This document shows, in pieces, positions 42,009-50,528 of a DNA stretch of 64,000 nt. The position numbers were made by a program, and so were the translations under genes. Within the stretch, counting starts at the first letter, position 1, and each line of letters opens with the position of its first letter. The DNA comes from Mesorhabditis belari (Eukaryota > Nematoda > Chromadorea > Rhabditida > Rhabditidae): contig CAUEEP010000741.1 of the NCBI GenBank assembly GCA_958450365.1, positions 2,118,501 through 2,182,500 of the forward strand, read 5' to 3'. The notes under the pieces are model-generated. The model was not told the origin of the DNA and did not search any database. It worked only from the letters and a program-made list of their open reading frames with translations.

Positions 42009-43157
42009 TTGTCGGTAAAAGAATATATGTTTCTGTTAAATTCTCCATTTTGAAGGCGCAATGAATCACAGTTAAAAGTCATTTTAGTCATCAAAACACT
42101 TTTGTTAGGGTGAATTCAAAATGTGATTAAGAAATGATTGATTTTCTGTAGTTGAAGAATGGTTGATAATTTTGGGGTCGAGGGGGCACTCTATTTTTTC
42201 GAAAACCACTTTTTCTTGGGTAGTTGCTTGCGTAGATCATGAATTTCATAGTGGAAGCTGTGTTTTAAACCGACTTTTCGAGGCTTGAAGTCCCCCTCTC
42301 TATAGTGTAATGTTTCACTGTAATGTTCCTAGAAGAAGAGCTCAAAAGTGGTTTAATGAGCCTTTTCCTGAGCCTTGATGGGCCAGGAAAATGCGTTTTA
42401 GACGGACTTTCAGCGAGCCGAGGTCGCCGTCTCTACCGTGTACGTCACTGCAGGCCTGTATAAGAAGAGCCCATCTAAGGCCTCGGAGAATTTTTTTCAA
42501 CACGCAAAAACACTTTCTTTGAGTAAATTGAGTATCCAGGACATAAAAATAGCAGAATTAGATCTTAAAAAGTTAAAAAATTTCGAATTTTGGATGGTTT
42601 TCATCCATGAAAATTTCGCGAAATTTTTGAAATTTTTATTTTCAAATTTTCTATTCGAATTTGATTAGAATTGTACGCGGGACTCTAAATCATCTCAGAA
42701 AAAGTCTTTTTGGTCCATTAAGGCTCAGGAAAAGGCTCCTTAAACCACTTTTGAGCTCTTTTTCTAGGAACATTACAGTGAAACATTACACTATAGAGAC
42801 TTCAAGCCTCGAAAAGTCGGTCTAAAACACATTTTCCCAAGCTTCCACTATGAAATTCGTGATCTACGCAAAAAAAACTACCTGAGAAAAAGTGGTTTTC
42901 GGAAAAATATAGTGCCCCCTCAACCCCACAAGTACCGAAAGGTTCGAAATTAATTAATTAACTTGTGCTGTTTTTAATGGTTGATTCAAGTGCTTTATTG
43001 CCAATGTTTTGATGAGTTCTGAATTAAATTTAGTGAATGAAATCAAGCATTAAATGTTTGTAATGTATGCGATGTGATTGAAATGTGATTTTTGAAACAA
43101 ATCAAACTCTGGTACACTGGTAAAATGAATTTATTATCCAATAAAATCAATTAATTA

Positions 43158-45705
43158 TCATTTAAGTTGCGTTAATTTTCCTTTAAGATTCTTACACCAA
43201 GATGTGTCATTCTCGGTGTATAGATCGAGGCCAACAATCCCCATCTTATAGACAGAGTTGTAGAAACGCTTTGGCACCCAGTATTGACTGATACGATGAC
43301 AATGGGGCTAAAAAATCGATTAATCTCAATTTTTAGTTCAAAAACACAGTGTTACACCTTGTTATAGTACTTTGAAATTCTGAGGTGGAAGCTCAGAGGC
43401 GCTCTCTAGTTTCCATAATTGTGCGCCACTCTGTATAATCTATTATTTAATAATTTCAATCAAATCAGATTTTTCAATGAATCACTAACAGTCATTTTGC
43501 TAATCAAGTGCTTTTTTTGTTATGGCAAATTAAAAAACTAAACGAGATAATTGCGCGTCGAGTTACAGTCGAATAACCGAGCTTCGATAATCGTGTGCCA
43601 CTGTATATATGCTACGTCCGAATCCGACCAGGGTCCAGTTCTGATCCAGGCGTCCGAATCCGACCACAAATATTGCCAATGGCAATCTGTCAATGGCAAT
43701 CTTCCAAAGACAATCTGTCAAGGGCAATCTGTCAATGGCAAACGGCAATGTAGTTGTCTTTGCCTCAATACTCTGAGGCGCTGCACCGGTGCCTAGGTAA
43801 ATTTGATTTTATTCGATGCAAAATTTAATTCTCTATCGAATGATATCAAACTCATTCGAATCGAACAAACACAAAACAAGCAATAGCAAAAATAGCTAGA
43901 TTGCCACTGGCAAGACAATTACAGTCGTGGTTGGATTCGGACGTAGCATACATATGTCGTAGCCGATTATGAATGAAAGTAGCTTTTTCTAGAAATTTGT
44001 CGTCAAATGCAAATTATTATGTTGATATTTAATTGTTTAGTGCTGTTGTTGTCAAAGGTAACTCCTGACGTTTTAACCACGTTTATTGAATGTAAACGAA
44101 AACATATTAACAAATTTTCTAGAGTTAAACAATAACGACAAACATAACAATAACAATAGCAAGCCAAAAGATTAACAAAGGTTTACAAATTTATCCCTTG
44201 TCCAAGCAGGAATTGCTCTGGTGACATCGGCTATTACAGAGGACGTTGGCTTTTCGACAGGCACACCGTCCATATACCATTCTTCAGCCGTCTATATATC
44301 CGGGTATACCCTTCTTCAGCTCGCATTCATCACAAAGCTTGGCAAATATTTCAAGAATTTCCTTTGAAATTCCGTGATAGTCGCGAAGTTCCTTCCACAT
44401 AGTGTCGCGTTCAGCGTGTCCTAGTCGTTTGTGAGTATCCATCAGTAGATTGAAGAGCTCCTCCTTCTTGACCTTGGTTGATTGTTTTGCCCGCTTCCGT
44501 GACTGTAGAGATTTGCCTGGTCCTGTTCGTATCGAAGAGAGAAACGATTTAGCAAGTTGACATCATCGCGTGATTTTTTCTTCTTGTCGTTTCCCTCGCT
44601 GAATTCTTTGATTTTCACAACGATTTCATTGTATTTGTCAGCAGTCGGTATCAAAATCTTCTTTCTTTTAGATTGATATTGGGTGAAGGTTTCAGCAAAT
44701 CGATCCTCCATCCTAAAAAGAAAATTTAGTCCGATGAAAATATAAAAGACAAAAGTTAAAAACGTGAAAACTCTTAAACTTTGTTCGAAAGTATAAAGCA
44801 TGATTAACAAGTGGTAACTAGTAACGTATCACGGTTCAAGACATTTAAATTCTGGGTCGAAATGGGAAAGTTGCCGATCCGTACTCGAACTGGGGGAATT
44901 GGGGTTTTACCAGCTACAACATAAAAAAATAATTTGCATTTGACGACAAATTTCTAGAAAAAGCTACTTTCATTCATAATCGGCTAGCCGGTTATGAATT
45001 ATTCATAATCGGCTAGCCGATTATGATTTTCGCTAGCGAAATCATTTGATTCATAATCGGCTAGGACATATAGATTGCCATTGACAGATTGCCATTGGTG
45101 TTCTAGCTGCCGAGAATTTTGGTGAGAATCGGCCTATTCAGAACCCTTCTTTATATCGTGTTGGGAAATACAAAACAAGATTAGCTCCGGGATTCTACGC
45201 TAGCTAGCTCCGAGTTCAGTCGAAAGCTCGGAGCTACACCAACTCGGATAGTACACCAACAAGCTACACCAACTCGGATCCCAATGGCACCAGAATTTTC
45301 AAAACTTTTAACCTTTTACACAGTTCAGATCTTACCGTTCTTTCCAATCCACATCGATGATAGATGAGAATAAAGGCGTCAATGCTTCCGAACTCGTCCT
45401 CGCCACCAGATACCGTCCAAGTTCCGTCCTGTGCCGAGATTGTTTCATCCAATTTGTCATTAGGATCAACTAAAAATCTGTAACTTATTATAACGACAAA
45501 GCCATTTTCGAGTTGGCTCTAGAATTTTTAGATATTTTAGATCAAATTTCATTTACTAACAAATGTCGTGTTCCCAAAGCTCGACCCTGATTCCTTTTCT
45601 TTGCACTCTTATCCCACAAACGAACATCCCAGTTACGGTCACATTTGTCCACGCAGCTTCTACAATTGTGAGTTGAAAAATCAGCAAAATATAAGCCACA
45701 AGCAT
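43158..45705 (-). CDS. Transthyretin-like family protein, gene E (duplicate of D)
   Basis: Three exons, 45561-45705, 45336-45469 and 43158-43307, give 142 residues. The signal peptide is identical to that of gene D; differences are scattered, for example VQRKGIRVELWEHDI in place of VLKGGVKVELWEHDF, and a tail ending LTQLK. All splice sites of D are conserved, so both copies look functional. Intron 2 is 2.0 kb, against 0.9 kb in D, because a 1.1-kb Ginger-like element was inserted at 43955-45068. Confidence 0.88.
43605..43953. mobile_element. Palindromic MITE (TACGTCCGAATCC ends), gene E copy
   Basis: Ends gctacgtccgaatccgacca and tggttggattcggacgtagc. Contains several copies of tgccaatggcaatctgtcaa. 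Confidence 0.7.
43955..45068 (-). mobile_element. Defective Ginger-like element in TTR gene E intron 2
   Basis: 1114 bp, starts TGTCGTAGCCGATTATG and ends with a mutated CGGCTAGGACA; flanking tetranucleotides are CATA and TATA. TIRs share ctttttctagaaatttgtcg. Subterminal palindromes have the core cggctagccg with attatg/cataat arms. On the minus strand 44713 down to about 44190 encodes the integrase N-terminal part and zinc-binding segment, with a frame break near 44440; THKRLGH and CDECELKKG are recognisable. The catalytic core is absent. The paralogous intron of gene D lacks the element, which confirms the insertion boundaries. Confidence 0.85.
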
Positions 45706-46181
45706 TTGTCGGTTAAAAAAAATGATGTTTCTGTTAAATTCTCCATTTTGAAGGCGCAATGAGTCACAGTTAAAAGTCATTTTAGTCATCAAAACACTTT
45801 TGTTAGGGTGAATTCAAAATGTCAAAATGATCAGGAAATGATTGATTTTCTGTAGTTGAAGGAAAGGTTGATAATTTTAGGGTTAAGGGGGCACTAGATT
45901 TTTTCGAAAATCACTTTTTCTTGGGTAATTTCTTGCGTAGATCACGAATTTCATAGTGGGCACTTCGGAAAATGCGTTTTAGACGGACTTTCAGCGAGCC
46001 GAAGTCGTCGTCTATACAGTGTACGTCACTGCAGGCTTGTATAAGAAGAGCCCATCTAAGGCCTCGGAGAAGTGCTTTATTGCCAATGTTTTCATGAGTT
46101 CTGAATTAAATTTAGTGAATGAAATTAAGCATGAAACGTCTGCAATGTATGTGATTTCAGGAAGCGACATTAAACGTTTAT

Positions 46182-47657
46182 TCAATAACAAATCACTCTC
46201 TCACGGGAAGTCTTCATGTCGAGGGTGACGAGCGACATGTCAAACACTCGATTGTCGTAACCCTTCGGGATGTCATAGTGAGTCACTCGCCAGCAGTTCT
46301 AAATAAAACGTTTTCTGAATAAAGATAGACACCGGGGATCCCGGATGTGGTTTTTTCGGCACGATAATCACAATTCGACACACAATACTAGGGGTTATAT
46401 GAACTTAACGACACTCAACAGCACTCTATATTCTAACAACATTCTCTACATTCTCGACGGCTTCCTATTCTCAACGGCCTCCTATTCTCAACGGCCTCCT
46501 AATCCCCACTCTTATTGAACAATCCCTAGATAGCTTGTTCTGGCAATGAAGGGAAGGCGAGGACGGCTGGATAGGTTAAGGATCTGGGCCATGGATCGAT
46601 CCCGGGATCGAACTCCGATCTCTAATTCCAGAGACAGCCACACTGATGTTGTGTCACCCGCAAAGTTAGATACCAATTGAACCAAACAATGCTCCAAAGA
46701 CAGCTCACCGCCGCAGCCCGACACGTGTGATAGAAGAGAACGAATGGCTCGAGTCCCTTCTCGTTCTCACTTCCCGCCAACACAAAGCTCCCGTCTCGAT
46801 TCGTGGTCACTGTCGCCAATTTATCGTTGTAGCTTACTAGAATTGAATTGTTAAACATTGTTAGAATAAGTTATAGGACAATGAGAACAAGCTACTTTAT
46901 ACTTTTCATTGGTAAGCTTGACAAGTTGCCTAAGCTTGACAAGTTGTCTAGGCTTGACAAGTTGTCTAGGCTTGACAAGTTGTCTAGGCTTGACAAGTTG
47001 TCTAGGCTTGACAAGTTGTCTAGGCTTGACAAGTTGTCTAGGCTTGACAAGTTGTCTAGGCTTGACAAGTTGTCTAGGCTTGACAAGTTGTCTAGGCTTG
47101 ACAAGTTGTCTAGGCTTGACAAGTTGTCTAGGCTTGACAAGTTGTCTAGGCTTGACAAGTTGTCTAGGCTTGGCAAGCTTCTTCGTCCATCAGAGAACCA
47201 GGGCAATCAGCTAGCAAAACTAAGCAAAGCAAAAGCAAAAGCAAAACAAAAGTTATGCACAAAATCTATCCCAGTATTACCCTAATTTACTCAATATCCA
47301 TGTATCACCCTATCACCTCAATATCCATGTATCATCTACTCAATGTTCATCAGTAAAGTTTACGCCAAGTAGAAATCACAGATATTTTCCCTATCGTCTA
47401 CCTATCATAATCTATTTTCTATATTCATAATCTATTCTGCGCTAACTTTTGCCGATAAGCAAGTCAATTCTACATTGGTTTGCGTAAAGTTTGACGGTAT
47501 TTCCATTCAATAACTCACAAACGTCTCGATCGTACAGCTCAACCTTGACACCAGCCATTTTCTTCCCCGAACAACCGACTGTCCCTATCACCGTGATATT
47601 TGTCACCACCGCATAAATCCAATATGGAAATAGAAGAAAAATCAAAGTCGGATACAT
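46182..47657 (-). CDS. Transthyretin-like family protein, gene F
   Basis: Three exons, 47519-47657, 46709-46836 and 46182-46298, give 127 residues. Signal peptide MYPTLIFLLFPYWIYAV at 1-17; then ITVIGTVGCSGKKMAGVKVE, YDRDV, NDKLATVTTNRDGSFVLAGS, LEPFVLFYHTC and NCWRVTHYDIPKGYDNRVF, ending RERVICY. Phases 1 and 0, as in gene C. Intron 1 contains an 18-bp minisatellite. Intron 2 is almost entirely a tRNA-derived SINE. Exon 2 is slightly shorter than in the paralogues. Confidence 0.88.
46335..46705 (-). mobile_element. tRNA-derived SINE in TTR gene F intron 2
   Basis: Minus strand starts with A-box-like tggttcaattggtatc (about 46690), then B-box-like gagttcgatcccggg (about 46610), followed by a body with repeats of aggaggccgttgagaatag and a 3' part ctagtattgtgtgtcg. 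The 3' part and a gaagggaag segment are shared with the insertion at 8073-8377. It fills the intron to within a few bases of the donor. Confidence 0.65.
46915..47172. repeat. Minisatellite, 18-bp unit
   Basis: Fourteen near-identical copies of gcttgacaagttgtctag, open in several frames on both strands because 18 is a multiple of three. In TTR gene F intron 1. Confidence 0.95.
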
Positions 47658-48148
47658 GGCTGATTTTCCAATTTTTCGAATGAGCTCATAAAGCCAATTT
47701 GTTTGATTGAATGATTGGAAAAGGAAGACAAAATAAAGGCAAAGATTACGTGGAAAATCGGGCAGGAAGGGACGGTTTTAAAGCGCAAATTTGGATTCAT
47801 AAAAAGCAAAAAGTTTAGTGGAAAGAATACTTAAAAAGATTTTGAAATTGAAGATTTTTCGGCTTGAACTAGCTTGAACTAGCTTGAACTATTGTTCCAA
47901 AACTTTTACTATTGAATTGAAACTACCATGCAGCAGTGTTGTAACTGCCATGCGGCACACAGAGTTGTATTTTCTGTAACTCTCACCAGATCAAGTCTAA
48001 TTCATTTTTACACAGCCTAAAAGATTTTCCTTAAGGCTGAACTCGTTTTTCGCAAAGTCTCGTTTTGTTTTTGTGTTTTTGTGTTCTTCTCAAAGTCTCA
48101 AAGTCAAAGTTTATCCTTTTGCTTGAGAACTCCGTTGTTTTTCGCAAC
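47658..48148. other. 5' region of TTR gene F, no further feature seen
   Basis: AT-rich sequence with a short triplicated cttgaactag at about 47860-47890. No gene, TATA box or element that I can support. Confidence 0.5.
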
Positions 48149-48150
48149 TA

Positions 48151-48732
48151 TTAGGTGTGTGAAAAAGTAATCGACGTTTTTAACGTTTAAATATAATAGA
48201 CCATAAGTTTCGTTAAATAAAATTCATGGCATTCAAGCGTTTCATTACGGTTGATCCATCACAATTTAATGTAAGACCTATTTCTGAAGAGGTTGAACGA
48301 GGGTTTTCGAGAAGACAGCGTCTTATTTGGTCATCAGAACAGATCTCAGGGCGACCGCCACGTGGCTCATCTTCTAGGCTTTCATTACCACCTTTGAATC
48401 GTCGGAACCAAAACCTAGCGGTATCATCAATAACGGCGTCTTCGCCAAACGCATTCCGAATTCGACGTGCAGCCTCCGCAGCTTTCAACCCATTTTTGAA
48501 CTCATAAAGCAAATTTGACCGAATAACGATACTTGTGTATACCATTTTCAAACTAAAATTAAAGTAGTTTATTGTCGTCCTTTTAACAAAATAAATATAT
48601 CATTCGAAAGAGGAAAAAAAATAAGCTTTTAAACGATATATAGATCGTTCACAAAAAATTAAAAATTGTTTAGATATATTTATTTAAACAAAATAAAAAT
48701 AAAAAACGTGGATTACTTTTTCACACACCTAA
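48151..48732 (-). mobile_element. Internally deleted mariner element
   Basis: 582 bp, TA on both sides, ends ttaggtgtgtgaaaaagtaa / ttactttttcacacacctaa. Minus strand 48543 down to 48230 encodes the N-terminal helix-turn-helix half of a mariner transposase (LLYEFKNGLKAAEAARRI, FRRFKGGNESLEDEPRGGRP). The catalytic half is missing. It is complementary in what it keeps to the copy at 14682-15221, which retains the C-terminal half. It inserted next to, or into, a truncated TTGGGTTGTCC-type end at 48735-48780. Confidence 0.85.
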
Positions 48733-48862
48733 TATTAGGTTGTCCAGTGAATGAATGCACGCCTGCTCTTGAAGAAAAACATAGAAAAAAAATATGTAAG
48801 AAGGCGTCCTTTTGTGCGGGCAAAATTCTTAGATCTATTTGCATACCAGATATTAATATATA

Positions 48863-50526
48863 CAGTGGTCCACAAATGTATTGTCCCATTGCCATCCAAA
48901 AGTTTCCTTCGTACGAAAATCTTGCAAAATAACGATATTCCCAAAAAGTGTAGGGTATTTTGCTTACCCATAATACTCTACTTTTCAGGATTATAAGATT
49001 TATCCGTATACATTGCAGAAAAATTAAAGTATAAAACAAAAACAATAAGTTACTTAACAAATAGCTCCACAAAAGTAATGTCCCATTGATGTTTTCCTTG
49101 ATTATTCTTTTTATTTTTGCTTTCTATGAACATTAAATGTATTTTATTTTATTATTTAGATGACTGGCAAGAAAAACCTTGACACTCTAACGAAGCTCCA
49201 AATCGCCAAGGCCCGGGAAAATGGGATGCGGGAAAAGGATGTGGCCAACCTCTTCAATTGCTCGATAAGGACGGTGCGCCGCATTCTTTCTCAATCAAAA
49301 GTCTACCGAAACCTTCATCGAGGCCTCAAGAGTGGCCGACAACCAATCACAACCACAAAAGAAGATCGAGCCGTGATCCAAATGGTGAAAAACGATCCTA
49401 ACAAAACATCAACCGATGGAAGCCAAATGATGAGGGATCAATTTAACAAGGTTGTATCGCCGGAAGCGATCAGACGACGATTAAATCAAGCTGGATTATT
49501 TGCAAGAAGGGCTGCCCGTAAACCTCTGACAAATTCTAAGCACCGGAAGCAGCGCCTTGACTTTGCACGGACCTACCGAAGTTGGACGACACGTGATTGG
49601 GCGAAAGTATTATTTACCGATGAGACAAAAATCAATTTATTTCACGCGGATGGAAACCATCTTATTCGGCGACCAACTGGAAGGCGATACTCACTCAAGT
49701 ACATTCGGCCTACCGTGAAATTCAACGGTGGAAACATAATGTGTTGGGGTAAGAACCTTTTTAGTATTTTGTCACCTGACTGTTTTTCTTTAGGAGCGAT
49801 GTCACGAACTTCAGTAGGTCCATTAGTTCACGTCAACTCAACGATGGATGCTGTGGCCTACAAGAACATTATGGAGACTCAAATGCTTCCTTTTGCAACT
49901 CGAACCATGCCTCCCGGATGGATGCTTCACCAGGACAACGACCCGAAACACAAGTCGAGACTGATGATGGGACGGCTGGTGACACTTCAAAATGGTACCA
50001 GAGCTCGTCTGCCCGGATGGTTTGCGGCAAATCGTGTTAAATTGATCAATCCACCTCCCTACTCACCGGATCTCAATCCAATTGAACATTTGTGGTCATT
50101 TGTGAAGTCGCGCCTCAAGGGAAAGAAATTCGATTCGAAGGCCGCCTTATGGGTTCACATTCAACGTCTTTGGGCCACCATCCGCCCAAGTCTTTTGAAA
50201 AATCTCGTGGATTCCATGCCGGAACGACTCAATGAAGCGATAAAAGCAAAAGGAGGACCAACCAAATATTAATTTTTTGAAAAAATTGTTAATTCTTTGC
50301 AAATGGGACATTACTTTTGTGGAGCTATTTGTTAAGTAACTTATTGTTTTTGTTTTATACTTTAATTTTTCTGCAATGTATACGGATAAATCTTATAATC
50401 CTGAAAAGTAGAGTATTATGGGTAAGCAAAATACCCTACACTTTTTGGGAATATCGTTATTTTGCAAGATTTTCGTACGAAGGAAACTTTTGGATGGCAA
50501 TGGGACAATACATTTGTGGACCACTG
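48863..50526 (+). mobile_element. Complete Tc1-type transposon with 225-bp TIRs
   Basis: 1664 bp, starts cagtggtccacaaatgtatt and ends with its inverse, flanked by TA (48861-48862 and 50527-50528). The terminal inverted repeats run 225 bp (48863-49087 and 50302-50526) and look identical by eye. It carries one transposase gene. It inserted in the left TATA duplication of the Ginger element to its right. Confidence 0.95.
49160..50272 (+). CDS. Tc1-family transposase (DD34E), with one short intron
   Basis: Cut-and-paste transposase of the Tc1/mariner superfamily. The frame is open for 370 codons, but 49749-49793 (45 nt, GTAAGA...TTTAG) is almost certainly an intron: removing it restores CWGAMSRTSVGPL, the expected block, and gives 355 residues. 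N-terminal paired-like helix-turn-helix: KLQIAKARENGMREKDVANL, then CSIRTVRRIL, and a second domain around 60-120. Catalytic D in FTDETKINLF, second D in HQDNDPKHKS, E in NPIEHLWSFVKS. Because the intron length is a multiple of three and contains no stop, unspliced RNA would give a 15-residue insertion within the catalytic domain. No inactivating change seen. Confidence 0.93.
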   Translation: MTGKKNLDTLTKLQIAKARENGMREKDVANLFNCSIRTVRRILSQSKVYRNLHRGLKSGRQPITTTKEDRAVIQMVKNDPNKTSTDGSQMMRDQFNKVVSPEAIRRRLNQAGLFARRAARKPLTNSKHRKQRLDFARTYRSWTTRDWAKVLFTDETKINLFHADGNHLIRRPTGRRYSLKYIRPTVKFNGGNIMCWGKNLFSILSPDCFSLGAMSRTSVGPLVHVNSTMDAVAYKNIMETQMLPFATRTMPPGWMLHQDNDPKHKSRLMMGRLVTLQNGTRARLPGWFAANRVKLINPPPYSPDLNPIEHLWSFVKSRLKGKKFDSKAALWVHIQRLWATIRPSLLKNLVDSMPERLNEAIKAKGGPTKY

Positions 50527-50528
50527 TA

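Larger units (their letters stand above)
40160..45990. repeat. Tandem duplication containing TTR genes D and E
   Basis: 40165-42322 and about 42771-45960 are paralogous, in the same orientation, interrupted in the second copy by a Ginger-like insertion. Each gene is flanked by inverted repeats: gtgaaacattacactataga at 40170 and its inverse near 42300, with the same pair around gene E (42781, partial near 45930). Between them 42317-42783 is itself palindromic (ends ctgtaatgttcctagaa / ttctaggaacattacag). Confidence 0.8.

Noticed and set aside
46848..47285. Long open frames over the repeated gcttgacaagttgtctag region
   Set aside because: They arise because the 18-bp minisatellite unit is a multiple of three; frames are open on both strands and lie in intron 1 of TTR gene F.
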